From assembly GCA_937921775.1 (NCBI GenBank), contig CAKZUK010000061.1, forward strand, positions 1-64,000: a stretch of DNA of 64,000 nucleotides, read 5' to 3'. The stretch is from an uncultured Saprospiraceae bacterium (GTDB taxonomy: Bacteria > Bacteroidota > Bacteroidia > Chitinophagales > Saprospiraceae). Under the pieces are notes generated by a model. The model was given only the letters and a program-made list of their open reading frames with translations, ran no database searches and was not told where the DNA came from. Positions 25,298 through 34,675 of the stretch are shown here, one piece after another. How positions within the stretch are numbered: position 1 is the first letter of the stretch; every line of letters starts with the position of its first letter. The translations under genes were made by a program, and so were the position numbers.

Positions 25298-26324
25298 TAT
25301 CGCTTTTCTTGCCATTATTTTGGTAATGACTACAACAGCTTTTGATTCTTCTGGTACAACAGGGAAGTTTAAAAATTTTCCAATGGCGCGCGTTAATCCT
25401 AGTTTGGATACCAATGAAAATGTGAAAGCGAATGAAACTTTCCATAGTCTATTGGATACAAATCAAAACTACGGTGCACCTACTCTGCTTGTAGACAAAA
25501 GATGCGACGTTTATGATGAAGCGCAGCGCAGCGGCACTCGCGATAAAATATCTAACACATCGTTCATTCTAGCTAACACAGATGCCTGTTCCTCCGAAAA
25601 TAAGGCATTCGCTGTCGGTGAAGAAATTACCTATAAAATTTACTATAACTGGGGCGTCATGTGGATTCCCGCGGGTGAAGTAATTTTTAAAGTAGAAGAC
25701 CATGAGCAGCTCTTTCATATTTCTGCAACAGGTAGAACCTATAGCACCTATGAGTGGTTTTTTAAAGTACGAGATAAGTATGAAGTTTATGTAGATAAAG
25801 AAACCTTATTGCCAGTCACCTCTATCCGAAATGTGAGAGAAGGTGGCTACAAACTTTACGATAAAATTGAATTCGATCAACAACAAAATAAGTTGACCTC
25901 CCTTCGGGGTAAAACCAAAGAGCAAGCCGTTCTCCGCCCTTTTGATGTGGAAGCTTGCATGCACGATGTGCTTTCTATCGTCTATCATGCTCGGAACATT
26001 CAATTCAATAATTATGCAATAGGAAATGAATTCCCAATCAAAATATTTATGGATAAAGAGGTTTGGCCACTCAAGGTGAAATACGAAGGAAAGGAAGAAA
26101 AGAAAAAAATAAAAGGACGAGGACGTTTCAATACCATTAAGTTTAGTCCGGAAGTAATCGTCGGAGATGTTTTTACAAAAGATGCCAAAATGAATATCTG
26201 GGTAAGCGATGACGCTAATAAAGTTCCATTACTAATCGAATCGCCTGTATCTGTCGGTTCCATAAAAGTGGTCTTGAAAGATTATAAGAATCTACGTCAT
26301 GAAATGACATCAAAGACAAACTAG
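25278..26324 (+). CDS. DUF3108 domain-containing exported protein
   Basis: The start is taken at the ATG 25278 (MKIKMLSIAFLAIILVM), two codons inside the longest frame, giving 348 aa with an N-terminal signal or anchor segment. From about residue 108 the sequence AFAVGEEITYKIYYNWGVMW, then PAGEVIFKVEDHEQLFHISA is the characteristic beginning of DUF3108, a predicted periplasmic beta-rich domain of unknown function. The stretch STYEWFFKVRDKYEVYVDKE is also typical. It overlaps the upstream flippase-like gene and is 16 bases from the GHMP kinase gene, so the three form an operon. Proximity to a membrane-lipid family protein hints at an envelope role, but this is inference. Confidence 0.85.
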   Translation: MKIKMLSIAFLAIILVMTTTAFDSSGTTGKFKNFPMARVNPSLDTNENVKANETFHSLLDTNQNYGAPTLLVDKRCDVYDEAQRSGTRDKISNTSFILANTDACSSENKAFAVGEEITYKIYYNWGVMWIPAGEVIFKVEDHEQLFHISATGRTYSTYEWFFKVRDKYEVYVDKETLLPVTSIRNVREGGYKLYDKIEFDQQQNKLTSLRGKTKEQAVLRPFDVEACMHDVLSIVYHARNIQFNNYAIGNEFPIKIFMDKEVWPLKVKYEGKEEKKKIKGRGRFNTIKFSPEVIVGDVFTKDAKMNIWVSDDANKVPLLIESPVSVGSIKVVLKDYKNLRHEMTSKTN

Positions 26325-26340
26325 GAACGCGTATTTACGA

Positions 26341-27249
26341 ATGACGAATACTAAAAAATATCCAGCTAAATTGTTACTCTTTGGAGAGTATACCATTATT
26401 CAGGGTTCTAGAGCACTGGCGATTCCTTTGCATCGGTATGGGGGGCAATGGCAACAAGCACCTTATGGGAAAGTAGAAGAGAACTTGCAATTAGGCTTAC
26501 CCAATTTACTCAAGCATGTTAATACTGCTCAAGAAAAAAATCAGCTTCAAGAGATTGATATATCAGCTTTCGCAAAAGCATTAAGTGAGGGCGATTTTTT
26601 TGAGTCTAACATTCCTCAGGGGTATGGTCTTGGAAGCTCAGGAGCTGTAACTGCTGCTGTTTATGATCGTTTTGCTAATGTACAAACAGAAAATTTAAAT
26701 CAGCTTCAACAAACACTGGCTTCTATTGAATCCTGCTTCCATGGGGCAAGCTCAGGAGCTGATCCACTCATTTCCTTTCTAGATCAATCCGTCTTTTTTC
26801 ATTCCAAAACAGAATCGGAAGTTGTTGATGTAAATGATAAGAAACTGGAGCAACTCTTTCTAATAGACACAGGTATTGCTCGCCAAACAGAACCTTTGGT
26901 TCAATTGTTCCTAGAAAAATGCAAAGACGATTTTTATCAAAAGAGGTTACTCGCAGAACTAATCCCTCTGGTAGATGATGCCATCGTCTCATTTTTGAAA
27001 CATAAACCAAATCAACTGCTGGATCTCGTTCACCAAATAAGCTACTTCCAATTTAAATATTTTTCAGAAATGATTCCAGCTGCCTTCAAAACTATCTGGT
27101 TAGACTGCCTTAATAGTGACCACAGCAAGCTAAAGTTATGTGGGGCAGGAGGGGGAGGCTGCATTCTCGGATTCACAACTAATCCCTCTGAGACGAAAGC
27201 CTTACTAAAAGATCAAAATTTGATCTTCATAAATGAACCGATTAAGTGA
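26341..27249 (+). CDS. GHMP-family kinase, mevalonate-kinase-like
   Basis: The 302-aa protein opens with YPAKLLLFGEYTIIQGSRAL, the first GHMP-kinase motif as in mevalonate kinase (KxxLxGEHxVxxG). The ATP-binding motif is PQGYGLGSSGAVTAAVYD (about 91-108), followed by SCFHGASSGADPLISFL, which matches the HGxxSGxDP catalytic region of mevalonate/phosphomevalonate kinases. The third motif is KLCGAGGGGCILGF near the C-terminus. Probable reaction: ATP-dependent phosphorylation of a small alcohol in isoprenoid synthesis (mevalonate pathway). No other mevalonate gene is in the window, so the substrate is not proven; galactokinase-type alternatives fit less well. It is the third gene of the flippase-like/DUF3108 operon. 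Confidence 0.8.
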   Translation: MTNTKKYPAKLLLFGEYTIIQGSRALAIPLHRYGGQWQQAPYGKVEENLQLGLPNLLKHVNTAQEKNQLQEIDISAFAKALSEGDFFESNIPQGYGLGSSGAVTAAVYDRFANVQTENLNQLQQTLASIESCFHGASSGADPLISFLDQSVFFHSKTESEVVDVNDKKLEQLFLIDTGIARQTEPLVQLFLEKCKDDFYQKRLLAELIPLVDDAIVSFLKHKPNQLLDLVHQISYFQFKYFSEMIPAAFKTIWLDCLNSDHSKLKLCGAGGGGCILGFTTNPSETKALLKDQNLIFINEPIK

Positions 27250-27349
27250 AGTATCCGTTAATCCACTAAGTAATTAAAATGAAAATGGAAAGTCCATTGA
27301 GTAAATTTAAATTGAACACCTGCTTAAAAGGCCTTTCATTCAAATTAAC

Positions 27350-27371
27350 ATTCCAATTCCCATTCTAATTC
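27350..27371. repeat. GAATTA-type repeat, partial copy
   Basis: A single arm, attccaattcccattctaattc, matches units found in the larger elements at 10421-10533 and 29991-30119. It lies between the GHMP kinase gene and cysS. Confidence 0.55.
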
Positions 27372-27383
27372 ATCTGTTATTTA

Positions 27384-27415
27384 TTTACCAAACGATTTAG
27401 ATTTAACTATTTTTG
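27384..27415 (+). promoter_or_regulatory. Candidate promoter of cysS
   Basis: A -33-like TTTA (27384-27387) and a -7 box TATTTTTG (27408-27415), 20 bases apart, fit the Bacteroidota pattern TTTG-N19/20-TAnnTTTG. The predicted start of transcription is at or next to the ATG at 27420, so the mRNA would be leaderless or nearly so. Confidence 0.4.
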
Positions 27416-27419
27416 CCAC

Positions 27420-28937
27420 ATGGATACACAGTTAAAAGTACAGAACAGTCTTACTCGTAAGAAAGAAGTTTTCAAACCTATACACGAAGGCCGCATCGGC
27501 ATGTATGTTTGCGGTCCTACCGTCTACAGCGATGTCCACTTGGGGAATGTTCGAACCTTTGTGGCATTCGACGTCATTTACCGTTACCTTTTATTCCTAG
27601 GATATAAAGTACGATATGTTCGAAATATTACTGATGTAGGTCACCTTGAGGGAGATGTAGATACAGGGGCTGAGGATAAACTAGCTAAAAAAGCAAGATT
27701 AGAACAACTCGAACCAATGGAAGTGGCGCACAAATATACGGTTGGGTTTCACGACATGATGAATATTTTTAACACCCTTACGCCAAGTATTGAACCGCGA
27801 GCTACAGGACATATCATCGAACAAATAGAAATGGTACAAGCAATTCTTGATAATGGATTTGCCTATGTCAAAAATGGTTCTGTTTATTTTGATACCCTTA
27901 AATTTTCAGAAGCAAAAGGTGTTTATGGTAAATTGTCCGGTCGTGTACTGGAAGACTTACTTTCGGAAACTCGTGAACTGAAAAATCAAAGCGAAAAAAA
28001 TCATCCTGCAGATTTCGCTATTTGGATAAAAGCTGATGAAAAGCATATCCTTCGATGGAACTCTCCATGGTCTGAAGGCTTTCCAGGCTGGCATCTTGAA
28101 TGCTCTGCTATGAGTACTAAGTACCTAGGAAAAACATTCGATATACATGGTGGAGGTAACGACCTTAAGTTTCCTCATCACGAAAATGAAGTAGCACAAA
28201 ATTTTGGAGCTTGTAACTGCCACCCCGCTCAATACTGGTTGCATACCAATATGCTTTTGATGAATGGGAAAAAAATGTCAAAGTCTGCGGACCCAGAAAC
28301 AGGACTAAGTAATTCCATTACACCGCACGAATTATTTAGTGGAGATAATCCAAATATCACCAAAGGTTATAGTCCTATGGCAATTCGGTTTTTTATGCTG
28401 CAATCGCATTACAGTAGTACCCTAGATTTAACTAACGATGCGCTACTCGCAGCAGAAAAGGGCTACCGTCGTTTGATGGATGCCAATAAAGTTTTGGGAG
28501 ATCTAAGCGCCACGAGCGATGGTACAGATGCGGATCTAGGAAAAGAGATAAATACCTTGATAGACACGGCGCACGAGCAGATGAACGACGACTTTAATAC
28601 TCCTATGGCAATGGCACGCTTATTTGAACTAGTGTCAAAAATAAACGGACTAAAAGATGGTCATCTCTCAATGTCTGATTTATCAGCAGCAACATTAGAG
28701 CGATTACAAAAAACATTTAAGGATTTTATCTATGAAGTTTTTGGCTTGCAAGATGAATTGGAAGCAGGAGGAGCTGACGGAACTATGGATGGATTGATGC
28801 AATTAATCATCGACATTCGTCAAACGTCAAGAGAGAAAAAAGACTGGGGAACTTCTGATAAGATTCGAGACGTATTGAAAGACCTAAGCATCGTAGTAAA
28901 AGACGGAAAAGATGGAACAAGCTGGGGCAAAGAATAA
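27420..28937 (+). CDS. cysS: Cysteinyl-tRNA synthetase
   Basis: This class I synthetase charges tRNA-Cys. The HIGH-type motif is CGPTVYSDVHLGNVRTF (about 31-47), whose Cys is the first zinc ligand; the other zinc ligands lie in GWHLECSAMS and DLKFPHHENE. The KMSKS loop is present as KKMSKS (K285-S289). The length of 505 aa is slightly above the E. coli enzyme (461), with the extra residues in the C-terminal helical and anticodon-binding part. The start is the ATG at 27420, very close to the candidate -7 box. The M28 peptidase-like lipoprotein gene begins 23 bases after the stop, so the two may share a transcript. Confidence 0.98.
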   Translation: MDTQLKVQNSLTRKKEVFKPIHEGRIGMYVCGPTVYSDVHLGNVRTFVAFDVIYRYLLFLGYKVRYVRNITDVGHLEGDVDTGAEDKLAKKARLEQLEPMEVAHKYTVGFHDMMNIFNTLTPSIEPRATGHIIEQIEMVQAILDNGFAYVKNGSVYFDTLKFSEAKGVYGKLSGRVLEDLLSETRELKNQSEKNHPADFAIWIKADEKHILRWNSPWSEGFPGWHLECSAMSTKYLGKTFDIHGGGNDLKFPHHENEVAQNFGACNCHPAQYWLHTNMLLMNGKKMSKSADPETGLSNSITPHELFSGDNPNITKGYSPMAIRFFMLQSHYSSTLDLTNDALLAAEKGYRRLMDANKVLGDLSATSDGTDADLGKEINTLIDTAHEQMNDDFNTPMAMARLFELVSKINGLKDGHLSMSDLSAATLERLQKTFKDFIYEVFGLQDELEAGGADGTMDGLMQLIIDIRQTSREKKDWGTSDKIRDVLKDLSIVVKDGKDGTSWGKE

Positions 28938-28960
28938 AAGCTCCCTAATCAAAAAAAATC

Positions 28961-29977
28961 ATGAACAAGCATATACTTCAAATCATTACTTGTCTACTAG
29001 TTGTTTTAGTACTGGGCGCCTGCAAGTCAGATCCGCCAGCAGTAAAAGAGGATGACAAAAAAGTGGAGACGCCAGTAAAGAAAAAACCACATGTAAAAGT
29101 CCCTCGATTCAATCGAGACTCTGCTTATGCTTATGTTGAAAAACAAGTAGCCTTTGGGCCACGTGTTCCTAATTCAGCTGCACATACCGCTTGCAAAAAT
29201 TGGCTTGTAAGTAAGTTTAATTCTTTTGGAGCAACAGTTATAGCAGATGATTTTGAGGCAAAAGGTTATACTGGTACTATTTACAAAGCCACCAACATAA
29301 TTGCACAATATAATCCGGAGCATAAAAAAAGAATTCTATTAGCAGCTCACTGGGATACTCGTTTTATCGGAGATTACGATAAGGATACCGCTAAGCAGAA
29401 AGACCCAATCCCAGGAGCAGATGACGGAGGATCTGGCGTAGGTGTGCTCTTAGAAATAGCTCGACTCTTAGGTGAAAATAATATTGACATGGGAGTAGAT
29501 ATTATCTTGTTTGATGTAGAAGATCAAGGCGAGGGGAAAGGAGTAGAAACGACTTGGTGCCTCGGCGCACAACATTGGGCTAAAAATCCACATGTAGCCG
29601 GCTATCAGGCTGAGTTTGGAATCCTTCTAGATATGGTTGGTTCAAAAGGAGCTCGCTTTACACGTGAAGGAATATCAATGCAAGTAGCACCTCAGGTAGT
29701 TAACAAGATGTGGAAACTGGCTAAAAATATGGGCTATGGCAATTACTTTGTAATGGATCAAACACGCGAAATTATTGATGATCACTATTTTGTCAATAAA
29801 TACAGCAAAACCAGAATGATCGATGTCATTAATCGTCCTGCCAACACCCAAACCGGATTTGGCCACTACTGGCATACACATGATGATGATATGGATGTAA
29901 TCAACAAAACAACGCTTCGTGCAGTTGGTCAAACGGTACTTGCAGTACTATATCGCTCGTCAGATGGAAGCTTTTAA
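28961..29977 (+). CDS. M28-family glutaminyl-peptide cyclotransferase-like lipoprotein
   Basis: The 338-aa protein has a lipoprotein signal (lipobox LGAC, ending near residue 20), then a charged linker and one M28/QC-type domain. The zinc ligands and neighbours typical of bacterial glutaminyl cyclases of this group are visible: LLAAHWDTRFIG, PIPGADDGGSGVGVLLEIAR, the acidic DVEDQGEGKG, GILLDMVGSKGARF and the final YWHTHDDDMDVINK. ETTWCLGAQHWAKNPH is also characteristic. Known role of the family: release of N-terminal pyroglutamate by cyclising Gln, or aminopeptidase activity. Here it should act in the periplasm or on the surface; T9SS cargos often start with Gln, which could be its substrate (inference). 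Confidence 0.88.
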   Translation: MNKHILQIITCLLVVLVLGACKSDPPAVKEDDKKVETPVKKKPHVKVPRFNRDSAYAYVEKQVAFGPRVPNSAAHTACKNWLVSKFNSFGATVIADDFEAKGYTGTIYKATNIIAQYNPEHKKRILLAAHWDTRFIGDYDKDTAKQKDPIPGADDGGSGVGVLLEIARLLGENNIDMGVDIILFDVEDQGEGKGVETTWCLGAQHWAKNPHVAGYQAEFGILLDMVGSKGARFTREGISMQVAPQVVNKMWKLAKNMGYGNYFVMDQTREIIDDHYFVNKYSKTRMIDVINRPANTQTGFGHYWHTHDDDMDVINKTTLRAVGQTVLAVLYRSSDGSF

Positions 29978-29990
29978 GAATGGTGGGAAA

Positions 29991-30119
29991 GAATTAGAAT
30001 TAGAATTAGAATTGAAATTAGAATGCCCTCTATCGTGAGATCCCGCGTTAGAGGGCATTCTAATTCTAATTTCGATTCCAATTCCCATTCAAACCCGCGT
30101 TAAAGGGACATTCTAATTC
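29991..30119. repeat. GAATTA-rich inverted intergenic repeat (copy 2)
   Basis: Three or four gaattagaat-like units run into a perfect 16-bp inverted pair, aattagaatgccctct (30016-30031) and agagggcattctaatt (30050-30065), with an 18-base loop; the outer parts are also imperfectly complementary. A further arm cattctaattc ends near 30119, after a second ccgcgtta-like core. The units match the element at 10421-10533 in inverse orientation and the single arm at 27350-27371. It lies after the M28 gene and could act as a terminator, but has no T-run. Confidence 0.75.
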
Positions 30120-30202
30120 AAAACCCCCCTTCCCCTTCCAAAAAAAAGGTTAATTTTAGGTCTTTCCCCAATAGACCATTTTTTTACATTAGATGAACAG
30201 AT

Positions 30203-31654
30203 ATGGCTACCGATAAATACATCAAAAATTATATTAACGGCGCACTATTACCCCCTGATTCAGGAGCGTATTTCGACAATTACAATCCGGCGACTGGAAA
30301 GGTATATTCTCAAATTCCAGATAGTGACGCCAAAGATGTACAGCTAGCGGTAGAAGCTGCCGAACGTGCCTTCCCCGCTTGGTCAAAGACAGACGTCAAT
30401 ACTCGTTTCAGAATATTGGCGCGAATCGCGGACATCATTGAACAGAATCTAGAGGAATTTGCAAAAGCAGAAACTATTGATTCCGGTAAACCTATTAAAA
30501 CGTCTACTACCATTGACATTCCTAGGGCTCACCAAAATATTCGCTTTTTTGCAACAGCAGTTCTGCATTTTGCTTCAGAATCGCATCACATGCCTGGTGA
30601 GGCCATCAATTATACTTTACGCCAGCCAATTGGAGTCGTTGGATGTATCTCTCCTTGGAATTTACCTTTGTATTTATTTACTTGGAAGATTGCACCGGCA
30701 TTAGCAACAGGAAATTGTGTAATTGCCAAGCCTTCAGAAATGACACCGATGACGGCCTTTCTTTTGGCGAAAGCTTGTATGGAAGCAGGTTTGCCCGACG
30801 GCGTTTTAAACATAATTCATGGCTATGGCCCAAAAGCTGGACAAGCAATAGTAGCGCATCCAAAGATAAAAGCGATCTCTTTTACTGGAGGTACTGAAAC
30901 GGGAAAGAAGATTATCCAAACTGCTGGACCAATGTTTAAGAAGATGTCATTGGAACTCGGAGGTAAAAATCCCAACATTATTTTTGCAGATTGTGATTTT
31001 GATGAAATGATGATCGGAACTCTGCGTTCTTCTTTTACTAACAACGGACAGATTTGTTTGTGTGGCTCACGTATTTACGTAGAACGATCCATTTATGATA
31101 AATTCAAAACAGAATTTGTCAAACGAACTCGATTCTTAAAAGTAGGAGATCCGTTTTCTACTGTGACCGATATGGGAGCACTCGTCTCAAAAGCACACAT
31201 GGAGAAAGTGATGAGCTATTTAGCTTTAGCAGAAGTAGAGGGAGGGACAATACTTTGTGGTGGTAAGCCCGTTAAAGTCAAGGGAGAATACGAAGAAGGT
31301 TACTATCTGTCTCCTGCTGTAATTGAAGGTTTGCCAATCGGTTGTAGAACGAATCAAGAAGAAATATTCGGTCCAGTGGTTACCATCACGCCATTTGATA
31401 AAGAAGAGGAAGCTATAGCAATGGCCAACGGAACCCAATTCGGATTATCTGCTACCGTATGGACTAAAGATATAACTCGTGCCAACCGTATTTCTGAACA
31501 ACTACACGCTGGTATCGTATGGATTAACTGCTGGTTGCTAAGAGATTTGCGAACACCATTTGGAGGAGTGAAGGCTTCAGGCGTTGGAAGAGAAGGAGGA
31601 CTTGAAGCATTGCGCTTCTTTACAGAAACTAAAAATGTTTGTGTTAAGTATTAA
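30203..31654 (+). CDS. Aldehyde dehydrogenase, ALDH8-like (2-aminomuconate semialdehyde type)
   Basis: The 483-aa protein is a full ALDH. The catalytic Cys is C285 in GQICLCGSR and the general base is E251 in LELGGKNP; the NAD-binding GTGKK-like loop is FTGGTETGKK. The sequence closely follows the ALDH8A1 / 2-aminomuconate or 2-hydroxymuconate semialdehyde dehydrogenase pattern, for example ISPWNLPLYLFTWKIAPALA and GIVWINCWLLRDLRTPFGG, where NCW is diagnostic. Known role: oxidation of semialdehydes in tryptophan/kynurenine or aromatic degradation. No other kynurenine or meta-cleavage gene is in the window, so the pathway is inferred from the family only. The next gene starts 32 bases later. 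Confidence 0.9.
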   Translation: MATDKYIKNYINGALLPPDSGAYFDNYNPATGKVYSQIPDSDAKDVQLAVEAAERAFPAWSKTDVNTRFRILARIADIIEQNLEEFAKAETIDSGKPIKTSTTIDIPRAHQNIRFFATAVLHFASESHHMPGEAINYTLRQPIGVVGCISPWNLPLYLFTWKIAPALATGNCVIAKPSEMTPMTAFLLAKACMEAGLPDGVLNIIHGYGPKAGQAIVAHPKIKAISFTGGTETGKKIIQTAGPMFKKMSLELGGKNPNIIFADCDFDEMMIGTLRSSFTNNGQICLCGSRIYVERSIYDKFKTEFVKRTRFLKVGDPFSTVTDMGALVSKAHMEKVMSYLALAEVEGGTILCGGKPVKVKGEYEEGYYLSPAVIEGLPIGCRTNQEEIFGPVVTITPFDKEEEAIAMANGTQFGLSATVWTKDITRANRISEQLHAGIVWINCWLLRDLRTPFGGVKASGVGREGGLEALRFFTETKNVCVKY

Positions 31655-31686
31655 ACTACACTGTTAAATAAAAAAAAATAAAAATT

Positions 31687-34635
31687 TTGAAAATCAAGCT
31701 AAGCATCTTTTTCCTATTCATCTTGTTTTCTTTGACAGCGACGGATTTGACTGATCCTCCGGGGAGGACACCAGAAGATTTGAAAAAAGAAACGGAATGG
31801 GTGGACCAGATCTTTAATAGTATGTCCGCTGATGAACGGCTAGGGCAGTTGTTCATGATTCGAGCGCATTCTGACTTAGGTCCCGATCATGAAAAAAAGG
31901 TAGAGCGTCTGATTAGGAAATACCATGTAGGCGGACTTTGTTTTTTTCAAGGTACGCCAGAGAAGCAAGCCCAGTTGACAAATCGATATCAGAAATTAGC
32001 TACAAAAGTACCTCTCATGATCTCGATGGACGCAGAGTGGGGACTTGGAATGCGCATGAAGGAATCAACGATTAGTTATCCTAAACAATTGATGTTAGGG
32101 GCGATTCAGGATAATCGTTTGCTTTATAATATGGGAAAAGAAATAGCTAAGGAATGCAGAAGGCTAGGCGTTCATGTTAACTTTGCACCAGTAGTAGATG
32201 TCAACAATAATCCCAATAACCCTGTAATTAATACCCGTTCTTTTGGAGAAGATCGACATAACGTTGCGGTAAAGAGCTACATGTACATGAAGGGGATGCA
32301 GGATGGTAATGTAATGGCCTGCGCCAAACATTTTCCAGGACATGGAGATACTGATACGGACTCACATTATGACCTTCCAGTTATTGAGCATGATAATCAG
32401 CGACTTGATAGCATTGAACTATTCCCATTTAAAGTTTTAGCTGAACATGGTATTCAAAGCATGATGGTGGCGCATTTACATGTGCCGGCGATTGATGCAA
32501 CTGCGAATTTGCCAACTACCCTATCCGTCGCTGCGGTAAGAGATTTGTTGAAAACAGATATTGGTTTTGACGGTTTGATTTTTACTGATGGATTAGGAAT
32601 GAAGGGAGTAAGTAAGCATCATAAAGCAGGAGAAGTAGAAGCGAAAGCATTGGTTGCTGGAAACGATGTGATGTTGCTGCCACAAGATATGGAAGCATCA
32701 ATAAAAGCAATAAAAAAATATTTGGCGGAAGGTAAGTTGCAACAATCGAAGCTGGATGAAAGCATAAAGAAAATTATCCGTGCGAAATATCGTTTAGGCT
32801 TGACCGAGCAACAAAGAGTTGAAGAGCGAAATATTCGATCAGACTTAAATAGCCCCAAAGGAATTAGATTAAAAAAAGAACTGATTGAAAACTCTTTAAC
32901 GCTGGTTCGTAATAAAGCAGACTTAATTCCTTTTCGAGATGTTTCCGAAGTTAGTATGGCTACGATGGCTTTAGGATCTGATCGTAAAACAAAGTTCCAA
33001 AAAGTATTAGGTAACTACGGTAAAATTGAACATTTTAATGCTGGTAAGGAAATTTCAGCATCAAAGCGTGACCGTTTAATTAAGCAGCTCAAAAAGAAAT
33101 CAGTGGTAGTGGTAAGTATCCATGATATGAGTAGCTACGCCAAAAAGAAATTTGGAATTACTGAAAGTCAAAAACAATTTATAGAAGCTTTACGCAAAGA
33201 AACAAAAGTGGTCTTGGTTGTTTTAGGGAATCCTTATGCCTTACAATACTTTGATAATATTAACTGGGTGCTGCAAGCTTATGATGAAGATGTAATAACG
33301 GAGGAGCTGGCAGCTCAGGCACTCTTCGGAGTTTTTAGTATTCGTGGTCGTTTGCCGGTAACAGCATCTGAGGCCAGTCGATTCAATGACGGTGTTACTA
33401 CAAGCTCGCTCTTTCGACTAGGTTATGATATCCCCGAAAGCGTAGGTTTGAATGCTGCTGTTCTAAACCGAGGGATCGACTCACTGGCCAAAGCTGCTAT
33501 TCGGTTGAAAGCAACACCAGGTTGCGTTGTTTTAGTCGCAAAAGATGGTAAGGTTGTTTTTAATAAAGCTTACGGTTATCATACTTACAGTAAGAAACGA
33601 AAAATGGGGAAAGACGATATTTTTGATCTGGCTTCAGTTACTAAGATAGCAGCCACTACTCTTTCAGTAATGAAACTGCAAGATGAAGAAAAGATTAATA
33701 TTTATCAACCTATTAGTCGTTACTTACCGGAACTGAGGGGAACGAATAAATCACAAATGACGATTCAGGATATCATGGCGCATCGATCAGGTTTACGTCC
33801 TTGGATTCCGTTTTATGAAGACACTATGGGAGGTAGTAAACGTAGCCCTCGTCCATCCAAAGAGTTTTATAATAAAACTCAAAATGATAAATTCAGTGTT
33901 CCTGTAACGGCAAGTCTGTTTATGCTTAATTCATATAGAGACTCGATTCATGCAAAAATCCGTGATTCAGAATTGCGCACCAAGCGAAATTATAAATACA
34001 GTGATCTTGGTTTTTATATGCTTGCAGATATGGTAGAAACGCTAAGCGGTAAAACGCTGGATGAATACACCGCGGAGCATTTTTACAAGCCTTTGGGCTT
34101 AAGCTCTATGACTTTTAATCCCTGGGAAAAATACAGTCCATCTACGATTGTACCTTCTGAAAAAGATAACTATTTCCGTCGAGAAAAAGTACAAGGCTAT
34201 GTTCATGATATGGGAGCAGCTATGTTGGGTGGTGTCGCAGGCCATGCTGGTTTGTTCGGTAATTCAAACGACTTAGCCATTATTATGCAAATGCTTTTAA
34301 ATGATGGTTATTACGGCGGAGAACAATATTTAGAGCCTTCTACTGTTCGAACATTTTGCAACCGACATCCTGCCTGTACTCGACGTGGTATTGGTGTAGA
34401 TATGAAAGAAATGAATGCAGCAAGAAGCCAGAATATGTGTCCTGAAGCTCCCTCTACAACATTTGGTCATTTAGGATTTACGGGAACGGTTACTTGGGCT
34501 GATCCTGAAAACAATATCATCTATGTGTTCTTGTCTAACCGGACTTATCCTTCCATGAAGAATTATAAGTTGAATAAGGAAGATATTCGTCCAAATATGC
34601 AGAGTGTTATTTATAAGGCAATGGATAAGAACTAA
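31687..34635 (+). CDS. Glycoside hydrolase family 3 / serine beta-lactamase-type fusion protein
   Basis: The 982-aa protein starts at a TTG (31687) with a signal peptide (MKIKLSIFFLFILFSLTA). Residues about 40-390 are a GH3 NagZ-like domain: MDAEWGLGMR, the signature KHFPGHGDTDTDSHYDLP (214-231) and the nucleophile D301 in IFTDGLGMKG. A second GH3 subdomain spans about 400-590. The C-terminal part (about 600-980) is a class C beta-lactamase/esterase fold with S650xxK653 (ASVTKIAATT), Y771 in KYSDLGFYML and a later GHLGFTGT motif. Such fusions are known in Bacteroidota and are thought to act on peptidoglycan: removal of N-acetylglucosamine and D-Ala or ester cleavage. It should act in the periplasm or outside. 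Confidence 0.93.
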   Translation: MKIKLSIFFLFILFSLTATDLTDPPGRTPEDLKKETEWVDQIFNSMSADERLGQLFMIRAHSDLGPDHEKKVERLIRKYHVGGLCFFQGTPEKQAQLTNRYQKLATKVPLMISMDAEWGLGMRMKESTISYPKQLMLGAIQDNRLLYNMGKEIAKECRRLGVHVNFAPVVDVNNNPNNPVINTRSFGEDRHNVAVKSYMYMKGMQDGNVMACAKHFPGHGDTDTDSHYDLPVIEHDNQRLDSIELFPFKVLAEHGIQSMMVAHLHVPAIDATANLPTTLSVAAVRDLLKTDIGFDGLIFTDGLGMKGVSKHHKAGEVEAKALVAGNDVMLLPQDMEASIKAIKKYLAEGKLQQSKLDESIKKIIRAKYRLGLTEQQRVEERNIRSDLNSPKGIRLKKELIENSLTLVRNKADLIPFRDVSEVSMATMALGSDRKTKFQKVLGNYGKIEHFNAGKEISASKRDRLIKQLKKKSVVVVSIHDMSSYAKKKFGITESQKQFIEALRKETKVVLVVLGNPYALQYFDNINWVLQAYDEDVITEELAAQALFGVFSIRGRLPVTASEASRFNDGVTTSSLFRLGYDIPESVGLNAAVLNRGIDSLAKAAIRLKATPGCVVLVAKDGKVVFNKAYGYHTYSKKRKMGKDDIFDLASVTKIAATTLSVMKLQDEEKINIYQPISRYLPELRGTNKSQMTIQDIMAHRSGLRPWIPFYEDTMGGSKRSPRPSKEFYNKTQNDKFSVPVTASLFMLNSYRDSIHAKIRDSELRTKRNYKYSDLGFYMLADMVETLSGKTLDEYTAEHFYKPLGLSSMTFNPWEKYSPSTIVPSEKDNYFRREKVQGYVHDMGAAMLGGVAGHAGLFGNSNDLAIIMQMLLNDGYYGGEQYLEPSTVRTFCNRHPACTRRGIGVDMKEMNAARSQNMCPEAPSTTFGHLGFTGTVTWADPENNIIYVFLSNRTYPSMKNYKLNKEDIRPNMQSVIYKAMDKN

Positions 34636-34675
34636 AATTTGGAAAAAGTAGGGCTAAAAAAACGAAGATTATACT

